This document shows positions 34,964-44,027 of a stretch of DNA of 64,000 nucleotides, piece after piece. Numbering within the stretch: the stretch's first letter is position 1; each line of letters opens with the position of its first letter. This DNA is from RYN-230 sp963837335 (lineage in GTDB: Bacteria; Actinomycetota; Actinomycetes; Streptosporangiales; Streptosporangiaceae): assembly GCA_963837335.1 (NCBI GenBank), contig CAWINS010000019.1, positions 1 through 64,000 on the forward strand. The letters run 5' to 3'. The translations under genes were made by a program, and so were the position numbers. The notes beneath the pieces were generated by a model that saw only the letters and a list, made by a program, of their open reading frames with translations, had not been told where the DNA came from and searched no databases.

Positions 34964-37654
34964 CTACAGTTGGGCCGGGGGAGGACCGCCGTCCAGGGGA
35001 TTGCGCCCGGCGGACCGGAGCTTAAGCTCACGCTCGATCCCCGCGATCAGGTCCGGGTGCGCGCTCAGCCCCCACAGGACCTCGACCGGGATGCCGAGCC
35101 TGCGGCTGGCCTGCGACACCACCGGCTGGCTCATACCCAGCGCCTGGGCCAGCCCTTCATCCCGGGCGAACGTCGGCGGCAGGTCGTCGAGCGACAGGTC
35201 GGCGGGCTGGTGAAAGTTCCCGTCCGGGCCGGGGAGCCAGGCCCCGGCCGCCGCGGCCAGCCCGATCGACGACTGGACGTTCTCCCGGGTCGAGTCGGCG
35301 AACTGCTCGCGGACGGACTTCTCGACCACCCCGCCGACCAGTCGCCGGTTCGGCGCCAGCAGGACGTTCCACACGTACTCGGCGCGGGCGTGCCCGGGGT
35401 GCTGCAGCGCGAACTCCAGCCCGTCGATCCGGGCCTCCGGATCGAAGCCGTCCAGGCCCCGCTCGTGATGGGCGAACCCGGCGACGAGCAGGACGTGCCC
35501 GAGCGGCCCCGGCGCCCGGGCCGCCACCTCGACCTGATCGCGGACCCCCATGCCGCGCAGCTGGGCCAGCCATGGCCCGTACGTGTCCGCGGCGAACCAG
35601 GCGTCCGGGTTCCCGTCCAGGTAGGTCTCCAGGTCCCGGCTGCGCTGGTAGAGCGCCGGGGGCGGCAGCAGCCGCTGCTCGCCGGTCGCGGCGTTCTCCG
35701 CGATGAGGAACGCGGTCTGCTGCAACTGCTCCAGGAGCCGCTGGTGCCGGGCCGCGTCCGCCTCGTCCAGGGCGCGCATGATGCATTCGAGGTCCGCGGC
35801 GTGCTGGGCCGGGTCGAGGGCCGCCACGGCCAGCGGGCCGTCTGCGTCCACCCCGCTGTCCGCCCCGGCCCGGGCGTACCGGGGCAGGATGATCTCCAGC
35901 ACCTCGGTCACGATGTCCGGCTCGGTGAACTTCAGCGCCTCCAGGAACGCCCGGGCCACCGGATCGTCCGCCACCGCGCGCCGCACGGTGGGAAAGCCGG
36001 TCCCGGCCGGCCCCGGTTGGTAGTCAGCGGGCAGGTAGGCCGCGGGGCGGCCGGCCGGGTCGAAGGGCGCGACCTGGCGGCCGTCCTCGAGCCGGATGAT
36101 CGGCCGGGTGCGGGCCGGGGCGTCCGGCTCCCCGGGGACCCTCGGCTCCCGCCACAGGTCCGGATCGGAGTACAGGAACCCGTAAAAACGCGTGATCCAC
36201 TCGTCGGGCTGCGCCTCGAGGAACCCGCTCGTGGCCCGGGCGAGCAGGTCGGCGGGGGTGACCTCCCCGACGCCGATCTCCTCGCGCAGGTAGCGGGTCA
36301 GTGCGGGCAACTGGTTTTCGTTGCGGCCAAGCTGGGCGAAGGCGAGCGGGTGATCCGTCTGGAACAGCGCCCCGAGCTGGCGGGGGCTCAGCAGTTCGCC
36401 CAGCTCCGCCGGCCTGGCCAGCTTCAGGTTCCGCGCCGCGGCGTAGCCGCCGCCGGCGGCGGGGATGAGATCTTCCTCGGTCAGGGCCGTGCGCACCGCG
36501 TCGAAGAGCGGGCGCAGCATCGAGCCCGGCGCGAACCGCGCCGGGTCCAGGGGCAGCGCCGCCACGACCTCGACCGTGAGCAGCCCGCTGGTGCGAAGTT
36601 CCCGGAGCACGCCTACGAGCAGGGCGGCGGTCGCGTCCACCAGGGCCTGGTTGGCGGGGTCGTCGCCGGGGACGTTGTCGCGGGCGGGGGTGGTCCGGTA
36701 CGGGCCCTGGATCAGGAAGCCGAGGAAGGTCTCCTTCTGGGTCGGGAAGAACACCACCAGCGGGGAGCCGTCCCGGGGGACGAGCCGGGGGGTGCCGTGC
36801 GCGGTGTCGGCCCGGAACGCGAGTTCGACCCGCTGGCCGGCGTGCCCGAGGTCATCCAGCGGGCGGTCCCAGACGAACCAGTCCTCGGCGCGGCTGGCCC
36901 GCCGGTCCTGGCCGGGGCCGCGGCCGCGGGTGAGCGTGATGTGCCGGCCCGCCAGGGCCGCAGACGCGGGGGCAAGCGGCTGCGTCCGCCGCTCGATGAC
37001 CGTGTCGGTGATCTGGACGCCGTGGGCCCGCAGCCGGGTGATGTTCCGCAGGAACAGCAGGGTCGCGGGCTCGATCCGGTTCAGGGCGGCCGAGATTTCC
37101 CCGACGGCGGTGGCCGCGGGCACGGTGTCGTGGTCGAACGGGAAGATGAACACGGTGTCCGGGGAGTCCTTCGCCGGGTTCCCGGCCGGCTCCGCTGGGT
37201 TCTCCATCGGCTCCGCCGGGGACGGCCGGACGTAGTGGTCGATCCGGAAGTGCTCGGCGCCACTGTGCACCCGCGGGGTCGTGGTGTACGCGTACACCGA
37301 CTTGAAGCCGATGCCGAACTGGCCGATCTTCGTGAGGTCCCCGGACTTCCCGCTCTGGGCGACGCCGCAGACGCCCCGCACGTCGGCCTCGGTGAACGGC
37401 CGGCCGTCGTGCCGGACCTCCAGCCGGTCACCGAACAGCTCGAAAGACAGCGCGGTCGCGCCCGCATCCTCGGCGTTCTGGATCAGCTCGAAGATGAAGT
37501 GGGTCCGCTCGCTGTACAGGTGCCCGAGAAGATCCAGCACGGCGGTGTCCCAGCCGTAACGGGCGATGTTCTCGTCGCGGATCTTCGCGTAGTCCGCTGG
37601 CACCCAGGTCCTCCGTCCGCCCGTCCGCCGTGAGTCAGCGGGGCTGGTCCCCAT
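34964..37654 (-). CDS. Sacsin-N-terminal/HSP90-type (GHKL) ATPase, about 896 residues
   Basis: A large cytosolic protein with one clear domain. Residues about 35-200 form a GHKL ATP-binding module: HFIFELIQNAEDAGA (N-box with the Mg-coordinating Asn), FELFGDRLEVRHDGRPF (G1-like), GQFGIGFKSVYAY (G2/lid). This order matches the sacsin N-terminal repeat, related to HSP90. The following 700 residues are helical and match nothing I can name. Bacterial proteins of this class are poorly characterised; some lie in defence or stress loci. No partner nuclease or methylase gene is adjacent. An alternative start is 37675. Confidence 0.8.
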   Translation of the reverse strand: MGTSPADSRRTGGRRTWVPADYAKIRDENIARYGWDTAVLDLLGHLYSERTHFIFELIQNAEDAGATALSFELFGDRLEVRHDGRPFTEADVRGVCGVAQSGKSGDLTKIGQFGIGFKSVYAYTTTPRVHSGAEHFRIDHYVRPSPAEPMENPAEPAGNPAKDSPDTVFIFPFDHDTVPAATAVGEISAALNRIEPATLLFLRNITRLRAHGVQITDTVIERRTQPLAPASAALAGRHITLTRGRGPGQDRRASRAEDWFVWDRPLDDLGHAGQRVELAFRADTAHGTPRLVPRDGSPLVVFFPTQKETFLGFLIQGPYRTTPARDNVPGDDPANQALVDATAALLVGVLRELRTSGLLTVEVVAALPLDPARFAPGSMLRPLFDAVRTALTEEDLIPAAGGGYAAARNLKLARPAELGELLSPRQLGALFQTDHPLAFAQLGRNENQLPALTRYLREEIGVGEVTPADLLARATSGFLEAQPDEWITRFYGFLYSDPDLWREPRVPGEPDAPARTRPIIRLEDGRQVAPFDPAGRPAAYLPADYQPGPAGTGFPTVRRAVADDPVARAFLEALKFTEPDIVTEVLEIILPRYARAGADSGVDADGPLAVAALDPAQHAADLECIMRALDEADAARHQRLLEQLQQTAFLIAENAATGEQRLLPPPALYQRSRDLETYLDGNPDAWFAADTYGPWLAQLRGMGVRDQVEVAARAPGPLGHVLLVAGFAHHERGLDGFDPEARIDGLEFALQHPGHARAEYVWNVLLAPNRRLVGGVVEKSVREQFADSTRENVQSSIGLAAAAGAWLPGPDGNFHQPADLSLDDLPPTFARDEGLAQALGMSQPVVSQASRRLGIPVEVLWGLSAHPDLIAGIERELKLRSAGRNPLDGGPPPAQL

Positions 37655-37699
37655 GCTGCCACCATGCTGCGGCACCGGGGACGGGCGGCGGAGGCCCGG

Positions 37700-38761
37700 C
37701 TACCAGCGGGTGAAGGGCTCGAACGTGTGGCTGAAGTACCAGGCCGGCTGGGTCAGGCCGGAGCAGTTGCCCGCGCCCTTGGTGCCCGGGCAGCCGCCGT
37801 TGTCGCGCTGCAGCGCCCAGAAGGACAGCTCGGCGAGCCCGTGGCTGCGCGCCCAGTGCGCCACGGTGACCGCGTCGGCCTGGGTGAACGTCTCGTCCGG
37901 GCCGAAGTCGTCGATGCCCGGCATCTCGGTGACGCCGACCATGTGCCACAGCCGGGCCGGGCTGGCGCCCGGGTACAGCGTCTGGAGCTGGCTGACCAGG
38001 CCCGCCCCGGCCGTCTCGGTGTCGGTCGCCATCTGCTGGGCGGTGCCGTAGTAATAGTCGAAGGTCATGATGTTGACCACGCTGACCCGGGCGCCGTCGG
38101 CGACCGCGTTCTGCAGGACGGCCAGCCCCGCGGGGGTCAGCCCGGTCGCGAACGTGGGCAGGGTGTAGGAGAACTGGATGCTGCGGTGGTGCGCCGCGGC
38201 CCAGGCCTCGGTCTGCGCGATCGCCTCGTTGCGGCGGTTGATGCCCGCGGTGTTGGTGAGCGAGTCCGCTTCGACGTCCAGGTCGATCCGGGGCACGTGG
38301 TAGGTGGTGATCAGCTGCTCGAAGACCCGGGCGATCCCGGGGACGCTGGTGCAGCTGTCGGCCAGTTCGGTGCCGGTGGTGTCCGCCGAATAGCCGCCGA
38401 ACGACGGGATGACGTTGCCGCCCCGGGCCTGGATGGCGGCGATGTCCGCGCCGAAGGACGAGGCGGAGATGGGCTGCGTCGCGTCGCCGTTCCAGTACGC
38501 CGTGCACGAGCCGGGTGACGCGGTCTGGAGAAAGGCCAGGGCCAGGTACCGGGCCCCGGACGCCTGGGACAGGGCGGCCAGGCCGCCGTCGGTGGTGTCG
38601 TAGGTCTCGAAGTACGGGGAGAACACGTGCGCGGGCAGGGGACGGCTGCCCGGGCTGGTGCTGGCCCTGGCCGACGTGGCGGTGGCGCCCAGGCTGGCCG
38701 CCGTGACCAGGGCCGTGGCGGCGGCGGTCAGGACCGCCCGGAGGGGGAAGCGTCGTCTCAT
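37700..38761 (-). CDS. Secreted glycoside hydrolase family 18 (chitinase-like) protein
   Basis: A 353-residue exported protein starting at ATG 38761 behind AAGGA. A signal peptide (PLRAVLTAAATALVTAASLGATATSARA) is followed by a TIM barrel. The GH18 strand-4 motif appears as RIDLDVEADS, keeping Asp-x-Asp-x-Glu with the catalytic acid, and strand 2 as VIPSFGGYS. VNIMTFDYYYGT and FWALQRDNGGCPGT also fit. It lacks an attached carbohydrate-binding module. Activity on chitin is likely but could be on other GlcNAc polymers. A perfect 39-bp palindrome lies 49 bp upstream, a probable operator. Confidence 0.85.
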   Translation of the reverse strand: MRRRFPLRAVLTAAATALVTAASLGATATSARASTSPGSRPLPAHVFSPYFETYDTTDGGLAALSQASGARYLALAFLQTASPGSCTAYWNGDATQPISASSFGADIAAIQARGGNVIPSFGGYSADTTGTELADSCTSVPGIARVFEQLITTYHVPRIDLDVEADSLTNTAGINRRNEAIAQTEAWAAAHHRSIQFSYTLPTFATGLTPAGLAVLQNAVADGARVSVVNIMTFDYYYGTAQQMATDTETAGAGLVSQLQTLYPGASPARLWHMVGVTEMPGIDDFGPDETFTQADAVTVAHWARSHGLAELSFWALQRDNGGCPGTKGAGNCSGLTQPAWYFSHTFEPFTRW

Positions 38762-38809
38762 GCGCGGATCCTTCTGCCTCGTGCCGCGCCGGGCGCGGCG
38801 GCCCACAAC

Positions 38810-38848
38810 TCCCGAATCAAATAGGAAAGTTTCCTATTTGATTCGGGA
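38810..38848. promoter_or_regulatory. Perfect 39-bp palindrome (19-bp arms, single central base)
   Basis: TCCCGAATCAAATAGGAAA (38810-38828), a central G, then its exact complement to 38848. The centre GGAAAGTTTCC resembles the GAAA-N-TTTC dyads known upstream of glycosidase genes in actinomycetes. The arms are AT-rich against a GC-rich background. It lies between the stop of the CBM32 protein (38962) and the start of the GH18 gene (38761). No T-run follows on the minus strand, so an operator is preferred over a terminator. Confidence 0.7.
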
Positions 38849-38961
38849 GAGTAGTCCCGGCGTGGATGAGCGTCAAGAGCGGAAGCGAGCCCGGAAATGG
38901 CGGCCGCCGGCCGGCCCCGGGAGGGGACGGGACCGGCCGGCGGCGCATGGGGGAGGGATGG

Positions 38962-41841
38962 TTAGGGGAAGCTGGTCACGGTGCTCGGCGTGGTGTTGGT
39001 CGGGGTGACGGCCCCGGTTGTATTGATCACGTGGCTGATCGTGCCCACGTTGCCGAGGGAGACCGTGAGCAGGTCATGCCAGGCGATCCCGGAGCCGGTA
39101 GGCGACTGGAAGGCCATGGCCGAGTTGACCGCCGGATTGACGTTGAAGTAGCAGTAGCTGCCCAGGCCCCAGCCGCCGAACGAGGTGACGTTGCTGGCCA
39201 CGGCGATCGCGGGATAACCGTTCGAGCTGCCGTTCATCCAGGCCGCCTGGTTCGGTGGGTCGTAGGGCATCTCATTCTGGAAGAAGATCACCTTTCCGTT
39301 CTGGCCATTCCAGGCCACCTCGGTCTTCTGGTAGTGCTCGACGAACAGGCCGGTCGCCTCGACGTTGTTGCCGTTGACCACCATTCCGTTGGCCGCGGTA
39401 TTGGTCGTCCAGCCGACCGTGCCCGAGTTGCCGTGGTCGGCGCGCCAGGCCCAGATGTCATCCACGATGGTGTCGTTGGCGTTCACGACCAGGCTGGCCG
39501 TGGCCTGGCCCGCGATGTCCCCGCCGATCCGGAAGAACGTGTCCTGGACGGAGATGGGGTTGCTGGCGTGGCTCACCGACGAGCCGGCCGTGCCGACGGT
39601 CAGCAGCGCCGCTGAGTTGGTCGTGCCCGCGTCGAACAGCAGGCCATCGATCCGGACGCCGTTGACGTCCGCGACCTGCATGGTGTTCACGCCGTTCTGC
39701 GGGATCAGCGTGGGGAAGCCGAGGCCGAGAATCGTCGTGTTGGCGTGGGTGACGTTGAGCGTCTGGTTCAGGTTGTAGACGCCCGGGGTGAAGAGCAGGT
39801 TGCAGCCTTCAGACAGCGCCGTGTTGATGGTGGCCGCGCTCATCGACGGGTCGGCGACGAAGAACTGGCTCATCGGCACCGAGGTGCCCGGCGTCGGGCC
39901 GTTGGCCCAGCTGGGCCCGGACGCGTTGGTCCGCAGTGACGGCTCGAACACGTGGTAGTTACCGCTCGAGTCGATGTACAGGTACGGCACGTCCCGGGAG
40001 ACCGGGGTGGTGCCCAGGGTGGTCATCGGCGGGGTCGGGAAGCTCTGCGCGGGGGCGCCGTTCACGCCCGAGAACACCATGTTCCAGACCGAGCCGGACC
40101 AGCTGCCGAAGTTGCTGTCCCGGGAGTACCACTGCTGCTGGGACACCGAGGAGACCTGGCCGGACACCTTGGTGTCGGCGATGTAGCCGCCGCTGGCGTA
40201 GCCGTAACTGGCTGGGTAGAGCTCCAGGCCGCCGTGGATGTCCATCCGGCGGAAGGGGCCCGCCTGGGCCACGGCCCAGCGGTCCGACCCGGCGGACGGG
40301 TTGATGGCCATGTTCTCCGCCGACCGCCAGAAGTTCTGCGTGGCGTTGCCGGTGCCGTCGAACGAGTCCACCGTGACGTCGCCGTTGATGGTGACGTCGT
40401 CGGGGTTCTGGCCGAGGCCCTGGATCGACGTGTAGTAGCCGATGTTGGCTTCGGCGCTGTAGGTACCCGGCTTGAACAGCAGGGCGTAGCGCTGCGTCCC
40501 GAACTGGTTGAGCTTCTGCGTGTTGAACACCGAGTCCAGCGTGGACTGGATGGACGTGGCGGACATGCTGGGATCGAAGATGTCCACGTTCGGGCCGAAG
40601 TTCGGGGTGTTCGACTGGGCCGGGCACACGCCGCTGCCGCCGGTGGCCACGGTCCAGCTGAAGGTGGCGGTCCCGGCCGCCCCGGTGGTGTCGGTGGCGG
40701 TCACGGTGGCGCTCGTGGTGGCCGCCGTCGTCGGCGTGCCCGAGATGAGGCCGGAGGAGGAGTTGATGGACAGCCCGGCGGGAAGCCCGCTGGCGCTGTA
40801 GGTCAGCGTCTGGCCTGACCCGGAGTCGGTCGCGTGGACCTGCAGGCTGACCGCGGTGCCGACGGTGGAACTCTGGCTGCCGGGGTTGGTCACCGTCACG
40901 GTGTTCCCGGTGCCGCCGCCGCCGCTCGTGGTGTAGACGTCGAATTCCCACAGCGAGTAGCCGTACTGGGTGCCGCGGGCCGTGCCGTACATGCGGACGT
41001 ACCGGCCGGTGCCCGAGACGGTCAGGGCCTGGACGCCACCGGTTCCGGTGGTCGTGGAGTAGATCGTGGTCCAGTTGGTGCCGTCGGGTGACGTCTGGAT
41101 CTGGAACGCCTTCCCGTAGGCGGTCTCCCAGTTCAGCGTGACCCCGCAGATCGTCTTGCTGGACCCGAGGTCCACCTGCAGCCACTGGGGATCGCTGAAC
41201 GCGCTGGACCAGCGGGTGCCGGTGTTGCCGTCGACCGCGTCCGCCGCGGGCGTGCCGGCGTTCTCGGTCGAGGAGGCGGTGGCGGGCTGGTTGAGGGCGG
41301 CGTCCGTGGTGCCGCAGGTGCTGCCGCTGCTCAGGCTGCCGTAGACCTGGAATTCCCACAGCGAGTAGCCGTACTGGGTGGCGCGCGCCGTGCCGTACAT
41401 GCGGACGTACCGGCCGGTGCCGGTCACGTTGAGGGTCTGCGTGCCGCCGGTTCCGGTGGTCGTGGAGTAGATCGTGGTCCAGTTCGTGCCATCGGACGAG
41501 GTCTGGATCTGGAACGCCGTGGCGTACGCCGCTTCCCACTGCAGGGTGACCGAGGTGATCGAGGCGGTCGCGCCCAGATCGACCTGCAGCCACTGCGGGT
41601 CAGAGAAGGCGCTGGACCAGCGGGTGCCGGTGTTGCCGTCCACGGCGTCCGACGCCGGGTAGGCGGCGCTCTCCGTGGACGAGGCGGTGGCGGGCTGACC
41701 CTGGGAGAGCAGGGTCGACGCGGCGGCGGCCCGGCCGGGCGGCCCCGCGACGAGCGCTAAGGCGGCCGCCAGCGTCATCACCGTCCCGAGGATCACGATC
41801 CGCCGCCATGCCGACCACCGGAGCACGTTCGTTGGGCTCAT
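38962..41841 (-). CDS. Secreted CBM32 (F5/8C) x2, Ig-like, parallel beta-helix carbohydrate-active protein
   Basis: A 959-residue exported protein starting at ATG 41841 behind GGAGTAG. After the signal peptide (VMTLAAALALVAGPPGRAAAA) come two nearly identical F5/8-type C (CBM32) modules, at about residues 45-165 and 180-300; both contain DAVDGNTGTRWSSAFSDPQW and GTGRYVRMYGTAR. Next is an Ig-like putative-Ig domain (LTYSASGLPAGLSINSSSG) at about 310-395, then a long beta-helix (about 410-950). The architecture is that of proteins acting on glucans or similar polysaccharides (GH55/GH87-like helices), but I cannot place the catalytic residues. Export and polymer binding are secure; the reaction is not. 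Confidence 0.82.
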   Translation of the reverse strand: MSPTNVLRWSAWRRIVILGTVMTLAAALALVAGPPGRAAAASTLLSQGQPATASSTESAAYPASDAVDGNTGTRWSSAFSDPQWLQVDLGATASITSVTLQWEAAYATAFQIQTSSDGTNWTTIYSTTTGTGGTQTLNVTGTGRYVRMYGTARATQYGYSLWEFQVYGSLSSGSTCGTTDAALNQPATASSTENAGTPAADAVDGNTGTRWSSAFSDPQWLQVDLGSSKTICGVTLNWETAYGKAFQIQTSPDGTNWTTIYSTTTGTGGVQALTVSGTGRYVRMYGTARGTQYGYSLWEFDVYTTSGGGGTGNTVTVTNPGSQSSTVGTAVSLQVHATDSGSGQTLTYSASGLPAGLSINSSSGLISGTPTTAATTSATVTATDTTGAAGTATFSWTVATGGSGVCPAQSNTPNFGPNVDIFDPSMSATSIQSTLDSVFNTQKLNQFGTQRYALLFKPGTYSAEANIGYYTSIQGLGQNPDDVTINGDVTVDSFDGTGNATQNFWRSAENMAINPSAGSDRWAVAQAGPFRRMDIHGGLELYPASYGYASGGYIADTKVSGQVSSVSQQQWYSRDSNFGSWSGSVWNMVFSGVNGAPAQSFPTPPMTTLGTTPVSRDVPYLYIDSSGNYHVFEPSLRTNASGPSWANGPTPGTSVPMSQFFVADPSMSAATINTALSEGCNLLFTPGVYNLNQTLNVTHANTTILGLGFPTLIPQNGVNTMQVADVNGVRIDGLLFDAGTTNSAALLTVGTAGSSVSHASNPISVQDTFFRIGGDIAGQATASLVVNANDTIVDDIWAWRADHGNSGTVGWTTNTAANGMVVNGNNVEATGLFVEHYQKTEVAWNGQNGKVIFFQNEMPYDPPNQAAWMNGSSNGYPAIAVASNVTSFGGWGLGSYCYFNVNPAVNSAMAFQSPTGSGIAWHDLLTVSLGNVGTISHVINTTGAVTPTNTTPSTVTSFP

Positions 41842-41942
41842 GGGCTACTCCTGCCTGTGAAGAGCCATTGCGGGGGGCCGCTGAGCAGCCGTTGCTGAAA
41901 GGCCCGGTCGAAGGACACGGATCCAGCGCCGACCGTTGTCAG

Positions 41943-41957
41943 GGCTTGATACAAGCC
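41943..41957. promoter_or_regulatory. 15-bp inverted repeat upstream of the CBM32 gene
   Basis: GGCTTG-ATA-CAAGCC, perfect 6-bp arms, lies about 100 bp upstream of the CBM32 gene start at 41841, in the 223-bp gap after the M1 peptidase gene. It is a candidate operator; the binding protein is unknown. Nothing else gene-like is seen in this gap. Confidence 0.4.
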
Positions 41958-42064
41958 TTAATTCATCCCGTAACGTAACTTCAGGAAAAGGGTAGGTCAA
42001 GGGGTATCCAAGACCGTTCCGAGATGAATCGCCGCAGGCTGTCCCGGCGGGCGCCGTGGGGTGC

Positions 42065-43885
42065 CTACGGGCGCGTGCAGCCGCCGGTGTAAAAGCCGGG
42101 GCCAGCCAGCCCGGGGCCGGTGATGTGCGGCCGGGCGGCCCCGCCGCCGGGCGGGTACGTGGTGTCGAACCACTGGGTGAAGAACTGGCCCAGCCGCTGA
42201 CGGCAGGCGGTGCTCCGGGTCGGCAGCCACCGGCCGAAGCCCGCCTCCAGCTGGGCCTCGGTGATCGAGGCCCCGCCGTACTGACGCTGGATCTGCTCCA
42301 GCGCCCGGGTGAAGTTCGCGTGCCCGAGGATCTGCCGCAGCGCGATGTAGGCGATGCCCGGGCGATCGTAGGTGGAGGAGCCGCTGAACAGTCCCCACGC
42401 CGTCGGGTTGGACGGTGCCACCCCCCAGAAGCCGTCCTTGCTCGCGTAGATGCTGGCGAACGTGGCGTCCAGGCTGCGCTGGAAGGCGCGCCGGCCGGCC
42501 GCGGTGCCCGGGCCGCCTGCGTTGCCCTGCGCCTTCCGCGCCGCGAACAGGAACTCGGCCAGGGTGGCCAGCCCTTCCTTGTAGAACGTCATGGTGTAGC
42601 CGTGCTCGGTGACGTGGTCTCCCCACCACTGGTGCATGTTCTCGTGGTAGAGGGTGTCGGTGTCGATCTCCCCGCCCGCGAAGGTGATCATCGTCTGCAT
42701 CTCCTCCTCGAAGGAGGCGGACGGCCGGCCGACGACCACCCCGTCCGAGGTAAACGGGAACGGCCCGCTGAACATGCTCTCGAACCGGGTGATGTCCGGC
42801 TGCATGTTCATGATCACGCGGTTCTTCGCCTTCCGCGCCGCGCTCAGCGAGCTGGCCTGGGCCTGGTAGAACGTCATTCCGCGGACGGTGCGCTTGGTCA
42901 GGTCGAAGCTGCCGATGCTGTCCTCGACCAGGTAGCTGGCGACCGGGGCGGCCGAGTGCCAGTGCCAGGTCACCGAGCCGTGCGGGAACTGGGCGTTCGC
43001 GGGGTGCCGCCGGGTTCCCTCCAGGATGCCGTTGGCCAGAACGGTCTTGCCCGCGGCGACGGTGTCGTAGAAGTCGTAGGTGGGCTTGGCGGTCGGGTAG
43101 TCGTTGAGCGGCATCCAGTCCTCGGTGCCGACCGGCTCGGTGGTCACGAAGCCGCCGTCACCCTGGGGCTGGTTGGACCGGAACCATCCCTCGGTGGTGC
43201 CGTCCCCGTCGTTGTGCACGCCGGGCCGCCCGGTGTAGGCCACGGTCACCCGGAACGCGGCGCCGTCGCGGATCGGCGCGGACGGGGTGATGACCAGCTT
43301 GTTGGCCGGGCACGGGGTGCCGTTCCGGGAGTACTTCGTGGCCGGGTTGGTGGAGGTCAGCTCGGGAGTGCAGGCCGGCGGGAGCGGGTTGTGCGCCGGC
43401 CCGCCGACCGGGTTGAGCTCGGAGGCCTGGTGCGCGCGCGGGTCAGGGTCGTTCTGCCCGTGCGGGTCGCCGGGGTAGGTCGGCTGGACGAACGTGAACG
43501 ACGCGGGCCGGCCGTTCACCCGGACCGAGGTGACGGTCATGTCCGGGCCGTCCGTCTTGTTCACCGACCGGCGCTCGAAGTCCAGGCTGAAGCTGGTCAG
43601 GCACTGGGTGGCCCGGTCGGTCAGCGTGACGTGGTTGCCGGGCAGGAAGCGGTTGCTGGCGGCGTCGTAGACCAGGCTTACCGAGGTGTGCACGCTGGTG
43701 TAGCCGCCGTTGCCGGTCTCCGGGTACAGCCGGGAGCCGGGCGGGGCCAGGGTGTGGGCGCCGGCGGTGCAGCCGCCGCCGGCCCGGGTCGCCGCGAGGG
43801 TGGGGGCGGCGTCGGCGGCCGTGACGGCCCCCAGGATCAGGGCCAGGCTCGCCGCTCCGGCGACCGCGCCACGGTAACGGATCAT
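42065..43885 (-). CDS. Secreted M1-family zinc aminopeptidase-like protein
   Basis: A 606-residue exported metallopeptidase starting at ATG 43885 near GGAG. The signal peptide ends near VTAADA. The catalytic core at about residue 415 contains HENMHQWWGDHVTEHG (HExxH-type zinc motif, with the third ligand Glu in YKEGLATLAEF about 20 residues later). The substrate-side motif GxMEN is replaced by SASFEEEMQTM. The N-terminal beta-saddle and C-terminal helices are typical of short extracellular actinobacterial M1 enzymes. It probably trims peptides released by the other secreted proteases encoded here. Confidence 0.88.
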   Translation of the reverse strand: MIRYRGAVAGAASLALILGAVTAADAAPTLAATRAGGGCTAGAHTLAPPGSRLYPETGNGGYTSVHTSVSLVYDAASNRFLPGNHVTLTDRATQCLTSFSLDFERRSVNKTDGPDMTVTSVRVNGRPASFTFVQPTYPGDPHGQNDPDPRAHQASELNPVGGPAHNPLPPACTPELTSTNPATKYSRNGTPCPANKLVITPSAPIRDGAAFRVTVAYTGRPGVHNDGDGTTEGWFRSNQPQGDGGFVTTEPVGTEDWMPLNDYPTAKPTYDFYDTVAAGKTVLANGILEGTRRHPANAQFPHGSVTWHWHSAAPVASYLVEDSIGSFDLTKRTVRGMTFYQAQASSLSAARKAKNRVIMNMQPDITRFESMFSGPFPFTSDGVVVGRPSASFEEEMQTMITFAGGEIDTDTLYHENMHQWWGDHVTEHGYTMTFYKEGLATLAEFLFAARKAQGNAGGPGTAAGRRAFQRSLDATFASIYASKDGFWGVAPSNPTAWGLFSGSSTYDRPGIAYIALRQILGHANFTRALEQIQRQYGGASITEAQLEAGFGRWLPTRSTACRQRLGQFFTQWFDTTYPPGGGAARPHITGPGLAGPGFYTGGCTRP

Positions 43886-44027
43886 CTCCGGTACTCCCTC
43901 CACATCCGGCGTACCAACAGCATCCCCCTTAACAGGAGATGCACCAAGGGGAGGGTGCCATGCCGGGCGGGAATCTCAGCACCGGTTCCCGGAACCCGGC
44001 CTCAGAACCGGGTCTGGGTACCGGGTC

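Noticed and set aside
34970..37633. 887-codon plus-strand frame opposite the sacsin-type ATPase
   Set aside because: Shadow of a well-supported gene: repetitive Val/Arg/Gly/Pro composition, and no start signal or recognisable fold.
38810..38848. Reading the palindrome as a simple intrinsic terminator or CRISPR repeat
   Set aside because: There is no T-run after it on the relevant strand and no further copies at regular spacing.
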